From contig NW_027192222.1 of NCBI RefSeq assembly GCF_041956535.1, positions 149,901-213,900 on the forward strand: a DNA stretch of 64,000 nucleotides. Reading direction: 5' to 3'. This DNA is from Calcarisporiella thermophila CBS 279.70. Its lineage: Eukaryota; Calcarisporiellomycota. The position numbers and the translations under genes were made by a program. Of the stretch, positions 10,173-19,718 are shown piece after piece. Each line of letters opens with the position of its first letter. Position 1 is the stretch's first letter. Below the pieces are notes generated by a model. The model saw only the letters and a list, made by a program, of their open reading frames with translations. It searched no databases and was not told where the DNA came from.

Positions 10173-10632
10173 GTTTAAGTTAATTCAAGTTAGAAACCAT
10201 CGCTTTCAAACGACTCGTATTTATGTGAAAAAGAATGATATTTGAGCTTGGTATTGTTATAACGATGTTTATGCTTGGCATTGTTCAAGTGTTTCTCGAT
10301 GACTAAAAGGATTATAAATTATTTCTAAATTTTATTTCTAATGGGGCTTCATTTTACTCTCTATTTTCTAATACTTCTCACAGGAATTCTGATGTTACTC
10401 GGTTCCGTGGAATTTGAATCCGCCGTTGATGGATTGTATCTGGATCCCACTAACTGTTACGAATTACTTTTTTTAGAAATTGTATTCGTTTCGTTTAAAT
10501 TTTGTGATGTGATTCAAGAGCATGATTGCGTTCGTCTCTCCTCTGATCTCTCCGCGGCTGATGATTACTATTTCAGAAAAATATCGAATTTCAGAGCAGT
10601 TTTTCCCCGGATTAATCTCTACAAAAAATCAT

Positions 10633-10679
10633 CTTAAGGAATTCGCATAAAAATCTGGTTTTTATGCGAATTCCTTAAG
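10633..10679. repeat. Perfect 21-bp snap-back palindrome
   Basis: CTTAAGGAATTCGCATAAAA begins an arm of 21 bp (10633-10653), followed by a 5-nt spacer and the exact reverse complement (10659-10679). It lies 44 bp before the bZIP reading frame. It may be a MITE-like remnant or a cruciform-forming inverted duplication. Confidence 0.9.
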
Positions 10680-10723
10680 CTCTAGCTTCTTCGACCCCCT
10701 ATCACGGTATTAATTAGGTCATC

Positions 10724-11368
10724 ATGCTAACTAATTTTTTAGGCCCAAGACCCATTGCTCCGGCCCCGAGCCCCTCTTTGACCTCCGCTTCGATGCTGAC
10801 CCCTACCCCGCTCTACCCTTCAGTACCACCCCCACCTCCTATGTCGGCGAAGCGCGCAGCAGCGCTTACCCGACGTGTTGCACAAAATCGGGCTGCACAG
10901 CGGGCCTTTCGCCAGCGCAAAATCCAATACATCAAGGACCTTGAGGATAAGGCCACCGAGCTGGAGAAACTGCGCGAGTCGTACGAATTGCTCAAGCGAG
11001 AGAACGAGCAGCTCCACGCCGCCATCCAAAAATACGAGCAACAGCGATACTATCCGAACCGAAGCGAGAGACATAGCCTTTCGCCTGCCTCCGAAACAGA
11101 GCGCTCCCAGAGCTCCTTGTCCCCCTCATCAATAGGCGTCCTGCTTGGACTGGATAATCCGCAGGTGCTGAAGGATTTGGGATGGGGGAACGATGGGGCC
11201 TTGATCTTGAGCGAGCCGCTGCAAAAGCACGCGCTGCACCAGCCCTCCATATTGCAGCAGCTGAATTTGCTCGACCCTGAGTCGACCAATTCTGACAGCT
11301 CAGTGCAGGCGGAGCTGCGGTTTGGAGACTTGAGCATGGAGGATGAAAAAAAGCTATGGAGAATATAA
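10724..11368 (+). CDS. bZIP transcription factor, Yap/Pap1 type (5' and 3' ends uncertain)
   Basis: The basic region carries NRAAQRAFRQRK, the Yap/Pap1 signature (NxxAQxxFR), followed by a leucine zipper to about residue 110. Such factors bind TTAC-rich Yap sites, often in oxidative or metal stress, or act as local regulators of metabolite genes. The nominal ATG at 10724 sits inside ATGCTAACTAATTTTTTAG, a textbook branch site plus acceptor, so the true coding start is probably either an upstream exon or an internal Met (MLTPTP or MSAKRA). The frame ends after an A7 run (11345-11351). One base fewer there would extend it about 40 codons, so the C-terminus may be frameshifted. No C-terminal cysteine-rich domain is visible. 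Confidence 0.75.
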   Translation: MLTNFLGPRPIAPAPSPSLTSASMLTPTPLYPSVPPPPPMSAKRAAALTRRVAQNRAAQRAFRQRKIQYIKDLEDKATELEKLRESYELLKRENEQLHAAIQKYEQQRYYPNRSERHSLSPASETERSQSSLSPSSIGVLLGLDNPQVLKDLGWGNDGALILSEPLQKHALHQPSILQQLNLLDPESTNSDSSVQAELRFGDLSMEDEKKLWRI

Positions 11369-12367
11369 ACCAGATTCTCGCGATGATTCCCCTTGCAATA
11401 GCTATCTCTTTTGGGAGCATGACCCTGTAAGAAGCCACCGTAAGGAAATTATGCGGAAAGCATAAGGGCTTTTTTGTGGAAATGCCACAATTACCATTGG
11501 TTCACGTGGATTTTTAGCATACGAAATATGGAAACCAGGAGAGGCGCCCTATGAAATTTTATTCGTCTCGGCCCAAGCATGAAAGTTTGGGCCGAAATAA
11601 ATATATGGAAACGAGTCTTGGCTGTGATCCTACGGCCAGACAAATTAGTTCCGTAAAAATTCCCCAAAATTTCGGAGTAAAAATATTCAAACAAAGGAAT
11701 TTTTATCAGGTGGTAAATAAATTAATGTTATAATTTAAAAAATTCCTAAGCTGTAGAATATAATTTTAAAGCAATTAGATGGTAGCTGGCTCTTTAAATC
11801 ATAGTAATATGACCTCCTGTGGTTTCACTTTTATGATAATGTATAAATTTTTTCCTTGTCAGCTACATAAAATACTCTCCCTCTTTGAATCCAGCCTACA
11901 CATCTATCTAGCGTTGATACGTCAATAAATCCTTTCAAACCATATGCTGTAAAGCATCTCAGATCATAATCATCATTATCCCACTCTCCGGCCCACTGTA
12001 CTTATGCTAACATAAATTCTTCTCCTCGGTATTCGTGATGGAAATAAAACTATAATATCCAGAGAAACTCAAAATTTGTTATCGATAATTATATAAATAA
12101 GGATAATTTCCATGACTAGATTTTGAAGCGTTAGAGAGATTGGAATCCAGTTGCTCACCTCGACCTCTGCATAATATTCTTTTGTAACCATTGAACTTGG
12201 TCTGCTATGATATCTCGCGTAACGATCAACTTGAACATATGCCTGTCAAGAACATTTAATTTTCATTAGCTTAACCGCTAGGAAAATAAGAAAATTTTAT
12301 GCGCTTACTGCAACAGTATAATTATTACGCCAGTAATCCTCAGCGTCATTACGTTATCGCATCGAGC

Positions 12368-13031
12368 TTATATCATGTCCGTCTTTAGTCCGCAAGCGGC
12401 TATATTGAAAGCCCTTTCTTCCAACTCTCTATCATAACAAAATGTGTCCTTTAAATTATTTGAATAGAGGCCATACAATAACAAGGGGGTTAATACCTGT
12501 AACGAAGACGGACTAGTTTCGTATACAGTTGCATAGAACTCCTTGAGACGTCGGTATTCCACATCTTTCAATATATAAGATCTCATTGGCCAATAAAGCT
12601 CCTCCAGATAATCATCCAAGCCAAGTATATTTCTATTCATCCAGTAAGCCGAGTGCTTCCTCGTAGTAGGGAGAATAGATGAAAAATTGGGGTATACTGA
12701 ATGTGATAAAGTTGCTCCCGGTAGATCAAATGATTCCTAAGGTTTGCGTAGGGGTGTCGTTTCGACCTAAGAAGCGGAATAATATTTTAACTATTAGTAG
12801 ATCATCTTCATAAAAATATAGAGTGATAAGTATTATACTCTACTTTATATATGGCACCAAGATGCCACAATATCTCTCCATTGGATATTGCCAATAAGCC
12901 TGTTGGAGAACGACCAGGCATGATCTAAGTCTGAATAGTTGTTGTGTTACAATGGTTATTTCATACTTATACAAATATGTATAAGCAAGTATCTTAACAT
13001 CATTAGGGAGTTTCCAGAATGAATCAGACAA
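12368..13031 (-). other. Possible remnant of an unidentified gene
   Basis: Two minus-strand open pieces (13031-12840 and about 12730-12368) read as ordinary globular protein, the first with KLPNDVKILAYTYLYKYE, the second with GLDDYLEELYWPMRSYIL. A CTTAG acceptor-like site lies near 12770. Frames do not join cleanly and neither has a convincing start or a family I recognise. Could be exons of a hypothetical gene or a decayed copy. The surrounding 11369-13419 otherwise shows nothing I can support. Confidence 0.25.
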
Positions 13032-13419
13032 TAAATATATAAGGAAATTTGGATTATGGAATTTGATTGGCCGAAATATTCAAATAGTATATCTTTAATA
13101 TTATGCCCTTCTTTTGAAAGCTAATAACTCTACCAATATACACCCAAATGCCCTCATTTTTGATGCAATGAATACTCCTTTTCTTGCCGCTTCTTTTTGG
13201 AAACCACCTGCAAAATTTTCCCTTCCCCTAGTAGTGTTATATAGAGTTGCTAACCTACCTTAAAACCCACCTGCTTATGTTGGTGGCCTTTTTCTTCCAC
13301 CCTTGAACCCCCTAATTAGCAGGATAGAGAGGTCTACAGCAGCGTTCGGAGTAGGATGGGCCTCAGAGAGGGAAAGGTTTTGGCCCACAAGTAAATAAAA
13401 TTAACCTATTTCCTCTGAG

Positions 13420-13465
13420 GAAATCAACCGTTGCTCCCGAACATTCGGGAGCAACGGTTAATTTC
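13420..13465. repeat. Long palindrome (16-bp core, extended arms)
   Basis: AACCGTTGCTCCCGAA (13426-13441), a 2-nt CA centre, then the exact reverse complement (13444-13459). Beyond one mismatch the pairing continues for five more bases (GAAAT/ATTTC). It lies about 380 bp before the second DIRS-like element. Confidence 0.85.
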
Positions 13466-13841
13466 TCAGTACGAAAAAAATAGATATGCCAAGGAAGCGG
13501 GGTGGTATTCCCAGCTTCAACCAAACCCCCTTGGGCTCTAATGTGAATTTTAATTCCTTGACTCCATTTCTTCTTTTGACTCTCACTTTAGTTAACGAAT
13601 TTTTAAAGGATATATTAACAGTTGCAGATATTTCTGAAACCCTGATTTTCTATCTTCTAAATCCAGTATGTCTGCTCAGGTTTGGAATCTCCCAATTGCT
13701 GTTTTTAGAATTAATTGTAAAAAAGTAATAATACTGAAAACAAAGTTATTTAAAAACGGTGTCCGCTATCCGTGTTCCCTAGCTTTTTCGAAGCCTCCGA
13801 ATCGTGCGCTAAGAATTAGTAATCCTCTACACTTGATAACA

Positions 13842-14276
13842 ATGAACAATGAGCAAGCTTTGGAACAGATCTTCGATAGACTGGCCCAACTGGAACGACG
13901 ATATGAACGTCGACAAGACAGAAATGCCCAATAGTACGAGGACGAATCAGAGAACTCCCACTCTGACAATGATCCAGAAGAGGAAGCAGAAGAAGAAGAA
14001 AAGTTGGTTTCCGCCATTGAAGCACGCGAGGCTGGAGCATACAACTTACAAGGGAGTGTCAAACACCTCTTCCCAGAAGACTCCACACTCTCACTCTTAT
14101 TAAGCAGATCAGCAAAGCGCCTCTTCCACAAGTACCCAACCCCAAGAGGAAGATACCTCCAAATCCCAAGACTGGAGAGCTTCTGGCAACATCGTATCCC
14201 AAAACAAACACTTCTACTGGACGTCTACTATAATAAACACCAAGTATCGAACTTAATATTTATTATAGCAAGGTAA
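13842..14276 (+). pseudogene. Gag-like ORF, N-terminal part, interrupted by TAG
   Basis: From ATG 13842 the frame gives a helical start (EQALEQIFDRLAQLERRYER), an in-frame TAG at 13932-13934, then continues in the same frame through an acidic stretch (DPEEEAEEEEK) and VSAIEAREAGAYNLQG. The sequence becomes non-coding AT-rich DNA from about 14225 to 14425, after which a Gag-like frame resumes. The stop plus the insertion show decay. Confidence 0.65.
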
Positions 14277-14427
14277 GAACTAGTAATGTCAGAAAAAAAG
14301 ATTATAAAATCCAATAAAGAACAAAAAAAATTCAAACTCGAAATTCTTACAATTCGTTTTATACAATAACAATTAATTAAGAATTTAGAAAACAACCAGT
14401 AAAATCAAGAAAGTATCGAAATTAAAC

Positions 14428-14979
14428 CGAGGTCACATTCCAGTACTATTACATCTACCTTGCAGAAATCCAGAAGACATCCTGGGACTCGCAAGACCTC
14501 TCTTGCTCTTCCTCAACAAAATGGACGCGGATCAAGGAAAAATCGACCCCAAAGACCTCGCAGTCACCCTTGAAGATACGATCTACCTTACCCTATACAC
14601 AGCCGCAAAGGTTAAAGTGGAACGCCGATCCAGGATTGCAAAAGAAGCCAAACTTCCGCAAGGCATGGCCCGGGACGCAAAATTCGTACGTTCGAGCTCA
14701 AAAGACAGCCTTTTTGGAGAGGGATTTATTAGCGAGGTTATAGAACAGGAAAGAGGGGCAATACTCTTCGACCAAACACACAAACCAAAGCCTCAGAGCA
14801 GACCCAACTACCAAGGAAGAAGGCAATATAATAATGGAAGACAGGGAAAAGGAGTTCGGGGGCAGAGGAGCCCCAGAAACCAGCGTTACGACAACAACTC
14901 CAACGCCAACTACAACTATGCACTGAGCAACCCAACCAACACGAGCTCGAGTCAACTCAACAGATTACCCGGGAATTAG
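14428..14979 (+). pseudogene. Gag-like ORF, C-terminal part
   Basis: The open frame reads through NPEDILGLARPLLLFLNKMD and continues as a helical domain, then an Arg/Asn/Gln-rich tail (from about 14800) ending at 14979. The helical part resembles the 3060-3240 region of the first element. DIRS gag proteins often end in a basic tail that binds RNA. The 3' end overlaps the RT frame, as usual in DIRS elements. Confidence 0.6.
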
Positions 14980-15059
14980 AGGCAAGCAACCCTCCGGGAG
15001 GAAGAACACAGCACTTCGCCAAAGAATGGGAAAAACGAATTGGCAAGAGCTGGAGTACT

Positions 15060-16274
15060 ATGACTATTCAAGAGGGGGTAAGAATACAATTCGAAAAATT
15101 ACCACCCGAGGAGCCAGTAAGTCAATTTCACCTATCAAACCACGACCTACAGGCACTAGACAAAGCAGTGGAAGAATTCATAAGAGACGACGTAATAGAA
15201 AAGGCGAGTCCAAAGGCAAACGGCTTTCCGTCCAACCTCTTTCCAAAACGAGAAAAAACAAAGATCCGGCCACTCCTAGACCTACGACGGATAAATCGAT
15301 ATGTGCAGTACCAACATTTCAAGATGGAGGGATTGCCAACCATACGGGACATGATCCAACCGGGGGACTACCTGATCAAGGTCGATCTGAGCAATGCATA
15401 CTTAACAATACCGGTCCACCCGAAGAGCAGACAGTACCTCTCGTTCAAACATCGGGGGGAAACATACTCGTTCAAGGCAATGCCATTCGGTCTAGCTTCA
15501 GCTCCACGAACTTTCTCAAAACTAATGAAGGACGTGCTAGAGCCATTAAGAAAACAGGGATTTCGCCTAACATATTATCTCGACGACATCTGCTTAATGA
15601 ATCAATCAGAAGCCCAAGCAAAGAATCAAGCAAAGCTACTGATAGAACACCTTCAAGCTCTCGGTTTCATCATCAACGAAAAGAAATCAGAACTGATGCC
15701 GAAGAAGCAACAGATTTTCCTGGGATTCGAAATCAATACAATGACCATGAAAATCAAACTCCCGAAAGAGAAGGTCGCGCGAATCAGACAAGACATAAGA
15801 TTCGCGAAGACAAAGCCGAGGACAGCGAGGCAAATAGCGTCACTGGCAGGCCTCCTAGCATCAACAGCACCCGCGGTGAGGCCAGCATTCATATTTCAAC
15901 GACACTTACAAAGAGACCTCGCAAAACACCTTCAGAGAACCAACCAAGGATGGGAGAAGGTGATACCACTCTCAAAGGAAACGATAGAAGACTTGAAGAA
16001 GTGGGAAATCCTCTTAGACGTTCACAACTGCTTGCAAGTAAGAATTCCACCGCTGGACGAAACAGTGAACATAATGACAGACGCATCAGGTACAGGTTGG
16101 GGGATAGTGAGCACACACCTGACAACACATGGCCAATGGACAGACTCAGAGAAGAAAGCGTCATCGAACCAGAAAGAACTGCGGGCTATTCTCTTCGCTC
16201 TAAAGCTGCACACCAGACACTGGGAGAACAAGCACATAAGAATCAAGACAGACAACAAGATAGCCGTGGCCTAA
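15060..16274 (+). CDS. DIRS-type reverse transcriptase/RNase H (truncated)
   Basis: A 404-aa frame; in-frame coding continues upstream of the nominal ATG (HFAKEWEKRIGKSW before it), so the real protein is longer at its N-terminus and overlaps gag. RT motifs in order: RPLLDLRRIN, IKVDLSNAYLTI, MPFGLASAPRTFSKLM, the catalytic YLDD box, and FLGFEINTMTMKI. After a connection segment comes the start of RNase H with TDASGTGWG and SNQKELRAI (catalytic Asp and Glu) and KTDNKIAVA. It stops at AT-rich sequence before the last RNase H motif. The RT active site appears intact, but the element lacks the recombinase. Confidence 0.85.
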   Translation: MTIQEGVRIQFEKLPPEEPVSQFHLSNHDLQALDKAVEEFIRDDVIEKASPKANGFPSNLFPKREKTKIRPLLDLRRINRYVQYQHFKMEGLPTIRDMIQPGDYLIKVDLSNAYLTIPVHPKSRQYLSFKHRGETYSFKAMPFGLASAPRTFSKLMKDVLEPLRKQGFRLTYYLDDICLMNQSEAQAKNQAKLLIEHLQALGFIINEKKSELMPKKQQIFLGFEINTMTMKIKLPKEKVARIRQDIRFAKTKPRTARQIASLAGLLASTAPAVRPAFIFQRHLQRDLAKHLQRTNQGWEKVIPLSKETIEDLKKWEILLDVHNCLQVRIPPLDETVNIMTDASGTGWGIVSTHLTTHGQWTDSEKKASSNQKELRAILFALKLHTRHWENKHIRIKTDNKIAVA

Positions 16275-16890
16275 AAAAATCAATATTTTACTTCAATTTT
16301 ATACTTTTTTATATTTTATTATTACTTTCTGTAACTATGAATAAAGCACGATTTGGGCTCCGAAGGAGCAGATACCATCCAGCTTCGTTCCCCTTGGGCT
16401 CTCGCCCAAAGGGAATTATCGAGATAGAGTTATACAGTACTCCGCAAGTTTTCAATGGAAAATTGTTCCTAAGGGAGGAAAGGCCACTACCATGCATGTA
16501 GCTTAAATACCCTTCAACAAAATTTTGAATTTTTGGCCGTTTGCTTATTTTCATTGTCTGGTTAGAATGTATTCCTCTACTTACCCATGTCATAGCATTA
16601 AAAAGTGCCTATGAAGGTATCGTGAAGAACAGTGTAGCTAAGTAATGCATCCATTTCCCTATCTTTTTTCACAATTGGACAACGTTATGTTCACTGATAC
16701 ATCTTTTGCACACCATTGACTTTCCACGGTTACTCACCAGGGGTCGTGTTTGATTATTCCGGAGCTGTTCATCTTCCGCGTTTTATAATAATATTTCATC
16801 ACTGTTTTCCTGAAGATACCGTATTTACAGATATTTGACCACACCGTAGTCATCTGTTGCCGCAAACTCTAATTGATGTGTATTTTGGAG
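16275..16890. other. AT-rich sequence downstream of the truncated DIRS element
   Basis: No supported gene. It contains an imperfect palindrome near 16398-16422 (CCCCTTGGGC/GCCCAAAGGG) and then unrelated AT-rich DNA leading into the duplicated block at 16891. Confidence 0.45.
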
Positions 16891-17149
16891 AACCCGCCTT
16901 CTTTCAATTAAGCTCCAATCCAAGGAGAGGCTTTCTTTTGGTGGCCTTTGCTGATAAATAGAATCTATGCTATACTCTCCTTACGATATCAAGAGATGTT
17001 TTGATACCTTACACGTTTTTGAGGGCTGTTGTTTGCCTTAATTTCTCTAAAACACTAACTTTAGAAAACAAGTGGAGTGTTCTCGCGCTCGTTCTCCTTG
17101 CTCGATATTAGTGGGCGGTCTGAACGAGTTTTTTCTGATTGATAGTCGA
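16891..17149 (+). repeat. 259-bp block duplicated exactly across an assembly gap (copy 1)
   Basis: Identical by eye over all 259 bp to 17393-17651. Copy 1 ends exactly where the N run begins and copy 2 starts exactly where it ends, so both copies are cut at the same bases by the gap. That is the pattern of one locus present at two contig ends that were not merged. Confidence 0.9.
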
Positions 17150-17392
17150 NNNNNNNNNNNNNNNNNNNNNNNNNNNNNNNNNNNNNNNNNNNNNNNNNNN
17201 NNNNNNNNNNNNNNNNNNNNNNNNNNNNNNNNNNNNNNNNNNNNNNNNNNNNNNNNNNNNNNNNNNNNNNNNNNNNNNNNNNNNNNNNNNNNNNNNNNNN
17301 NNNNNNNNNNNNNNNNNNNNNNNNNNNNNNNNNNNNNNNNNNNNNNNNNNNNNNNNNNNNNNNNNNNNNNNNNNNNNNNNNNNNNNNNNNNN
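17150..17392. other. Assembly gap (243 N) between identical flanks
   Basis: Undetermined bases between two exact copies of a 259-bp sequence. The gap may be artificial. Confidence 0.95.
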
Positions 17393-17651
17393 AACCCGCC
17401 TTCTTTCAATTAAGCTCCAATCCAAGGAGAGGCTTTCTTTTGGTGGCCTTTGCTGATAAATAGAATCTATGCTATACTCTCCTTACGATATCAAGAGATG
17501 TTTTGATACCTTACACGTTTTTGAGGGCTGTTGTTTGCCTTAATTTCTCTAAAACACTAACTTTAGAAAACAAGTGGAGTGTTCTCGCGCTCGTTCTCCT
17601 TGCTCGATATTAGTGGGCGGTCTGAACGAGTTTTTTCTGATTGATAGTCGA
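17393..17651 (+). repeat. 259-bp block duplicated exactly across an assembly gap (copy 2)
   Basis: Second copy of the block at 16891-17149, with no difference seen. After it the sequence runs on into unique AT-rich DNA (17652 onward) where I see no gene up to about 18670. Confidence 0.9.
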
Positions 17652-18675
17652 GTAAACATTGCATACTGACACATTTTGAGAAAACTTTTTTATGAAGATC
17701 AAAAAGAGTGGCAATTTGTTGGTACAAATAAGCATATATTGAGTGTGAAAAAATATATGTTCATATCTTGTTGGATATTGGCTCCATGAGCATGAGATTA
17801 TATCTGTTGATGGATATCTATCTCAAGTATTATTTCAAATTAAAACAAAAAATTATAATAATAAAGTTATTGAATAACCAAATTTTTCCAGATGGCGGAT
17901 GGAATTTCAACGAAATTGCAAAAGTCATATATACATTTTGTTAAAACTCAGCCTCCTATCTCTCGGAAAATTTTCGTTTCAACTTTTGTGATAATTATGA
18001 AAGGTTATTGCCTTTATGTTATATTATTATAATATAAGTCATCATTGGTATACTTCATGGGATAAAAGAACAATAAGAGCAATAAGAAAAACACTTTAAT
18101 TTCATATACCTTCGTGCGGCATACTTTAGATGCATATAAGATAAGGAGTTTCGACGCGCTTAGCTCAAGAGGATTTATTGGTGTCGAAGCAATCGATAGA
18201 TGTGTCGGGTAGATACAAAAGGGATCACGAACCTATGTTGTGGATAAAGAGAATTTTTTCTCTCTACCCTCGACAAATGCGACGTAATGGAGTTAGAGAG
18301 TAGAGTCGGTAATAGCCAAGTCAAGGTTACATCTAGGAAATAGTTTTTAGTAAAATAGTGCTGTGTATAATGAAATCTGTCATATATTTGAAAACCTACT
18401 TTGATTATTTCCGTAGTTATGATTCTAAAAACGAGATAAGTTGAATATTTTTATAGTTTAGTGTACTTAAATCCAATCGTTAATATAGGAATTGGTATGA
18501 AGTTGTTAGTTATTACGGCCGAAATTGGCCCTTGGTCTAAGACAAATTTTTGGTTTTTGGCTTTTTTTCCGGCCAACCTAACAAATTTGCCAATTCTACA
18601 TACTAGTTTTAGGCCATGATATACAGAATTTTGAAACATTGGAAATAACATTGATTCGATTTCGACCAAAGTTGC

Positions 18676-19051
18676 TTACGGGGAATTTTTATAGGGTGTA
18701 TCAATACTCTCATCCTCCAAGTTATCTTGAATTGAAAGCATTAACATTGAATTGTTTCCAGCAAGTATACTATCGTTAGTACTTGCATTTAAATGATTGA
18801 GTTCATCTGGTATAGTTCCCCTATTGCTAGCATTATTTTCCTGAGGGTGAGATTGGTTCCCGGAAGTTATATCTAAAACGCATAAATTATTTTAGGTTGT
18901 AGCCTTTAGAATGTACATTATTATATGGAGTGCAATATTTGCAACTTTTCACATATACTTACTCTCACTCATATCTCCTATCAACCCAGGTATTGAGCCC
19001 ACTCTAGACTTTAGATATATCCGGGAATAAATTTTTTGTAAAGATATTGCG
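18676..19051 (-). other. Possible exons of an unidentified intron-containing gene
   Basis: On the minus strand a TTTTCAG acceptor precedes an exon (19051-18963) reading SLQKIYSRIYLKSRVGSIPG and ending at a GTAAGT donor. A GTTTTAG acceptor then opens a second exon (18872-18676) rich in Asn and Ser with a stop at 18676-18678. Phases match, which is more than chance would usually give. Upstream (about 19260-19190) a Ser/Glu-rich segment could be another exon. No family recognised and the gene start is not found. Confidence 0.35.
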
Positions 19052-19109
19052 CTGAAAATAAAATGGGTGGAGAGTTATAAAGGAACTACAAAATTTCGAT
19101 TCAATGTCA

Positions 19110-19171
19110 ATATGGAAATTTTGCGAGGTATTATAGCTTAATATGGAAATTTTGTGGGGTATTATAGCTTA
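19110..19171 (+). repeat. Tandem duplication, 31 bp x 2
   Basis: ATATGGAAATTTTGCGAGGT begins the first 31-bp copy; the second follows directly with two differences. It lies in what may be an intron of the candidate gene at 18676-19260. Confidence 0.85.
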
Positions 19172-19661
19172 ATTTGACATCTTTTTGCAAGCTGACTCAG
19201 ACGATGATGACTCAGATGATGATTGCTCTGGAAGATTAACCTTATTCTTTGTTGAATAATTTCTTTGAAATATAGAATTTGCTAATATTAATTACCTCAA
19301 TTATTAAAAATTTCGAGAGCTTTCAAAACAAATCAGAAATGCTGAATTTAGTATTGTCAAAGAATATCTACAAATTAATATCTTCTTTAAAATTACTTAT
19401 AGTAATATTTTTGACTACAGATTTTATATGGAACCGGTCCAAGACGGGTATTTTACATTCTCGCGTTATATTGCTCATTCTGATACAGCTAATGGATACC
19501 GATTCTATAAAAAAGTGATATATGACATTTCAATAACCAAGTCAACAAAAAAAAATCCACACCGCTAAATAACATTAATTTAATTTCAGCCAAATTTTCT
19601 TTATAAAACTTTACTATAGGACTCTTACAGGGCCGTCCAATAATATAAACTTGCGTAATAA

Positions 19662-19718
19662 AGCATTTGTATCTGGTGTATTAGGCCTTATGTGCCTAAT
19701 ACACCAGATACAAATGCT
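19662..19718. repeat. Perfect 25-bp snap-back palindrome at the 3' end of a gene
   Basis: AGCATTTGTATCTGGTGTAT starts a 25-bp arm (19662-19686); after a 7-nt centre the exact reverse complement follows (19694-19718). The stop codon of the membrane-protein gene (19688-19690) lies in the spacer and its last nine sense codons lie wholly or partly in the right arm, so the palindrome is part of the coding end. Confidence 0.92.

Larger units (their letters stand above)
13842..16274 (+). mobile_element. Second DIRS-like retrotransposon, truncated
   Basis: Gag-like coding sequence (13842-14979) followed by an RT/RNase H frame (to 16274), all on the plus strand. The RT is of the DIRS/Ngaro kind and diverged from the element at 2606-8891 where they can be compared. 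The frame breaks off inside RNase H at AT-rich sequence; no tyrosine recombinase and no terminal inverted repeat are found downstream. The gag part has an in-frame TAG and an AT-rich insertion. Weakly similar blocks at about 13497-13542 and 16367-16402 flank the element, but their meaning is unclear. Confidence 0.8.

Noticed and set aside
13497-16402. Similar blocks at 13497-13542 and 16367-16402 as terminal direct repeats of the second DIRS element
   Set aside because: The similarity is patchy and short; it could be chance or an older repeat, so no terminal repeat is claimed.
15026-16501. 491-aa plus-strand frame overlapping the RT
   Set aside because: It lacks any domain and is rich in Arg/Ser/Thr; the overlapping frame carries all RT motifs, so this one is a shadow.
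18120-18250. A-box-like GCTTAGCTCAAG near 18160, considered as a tRNA
   Set aside because: No B box and no acceptor pairing downstream.
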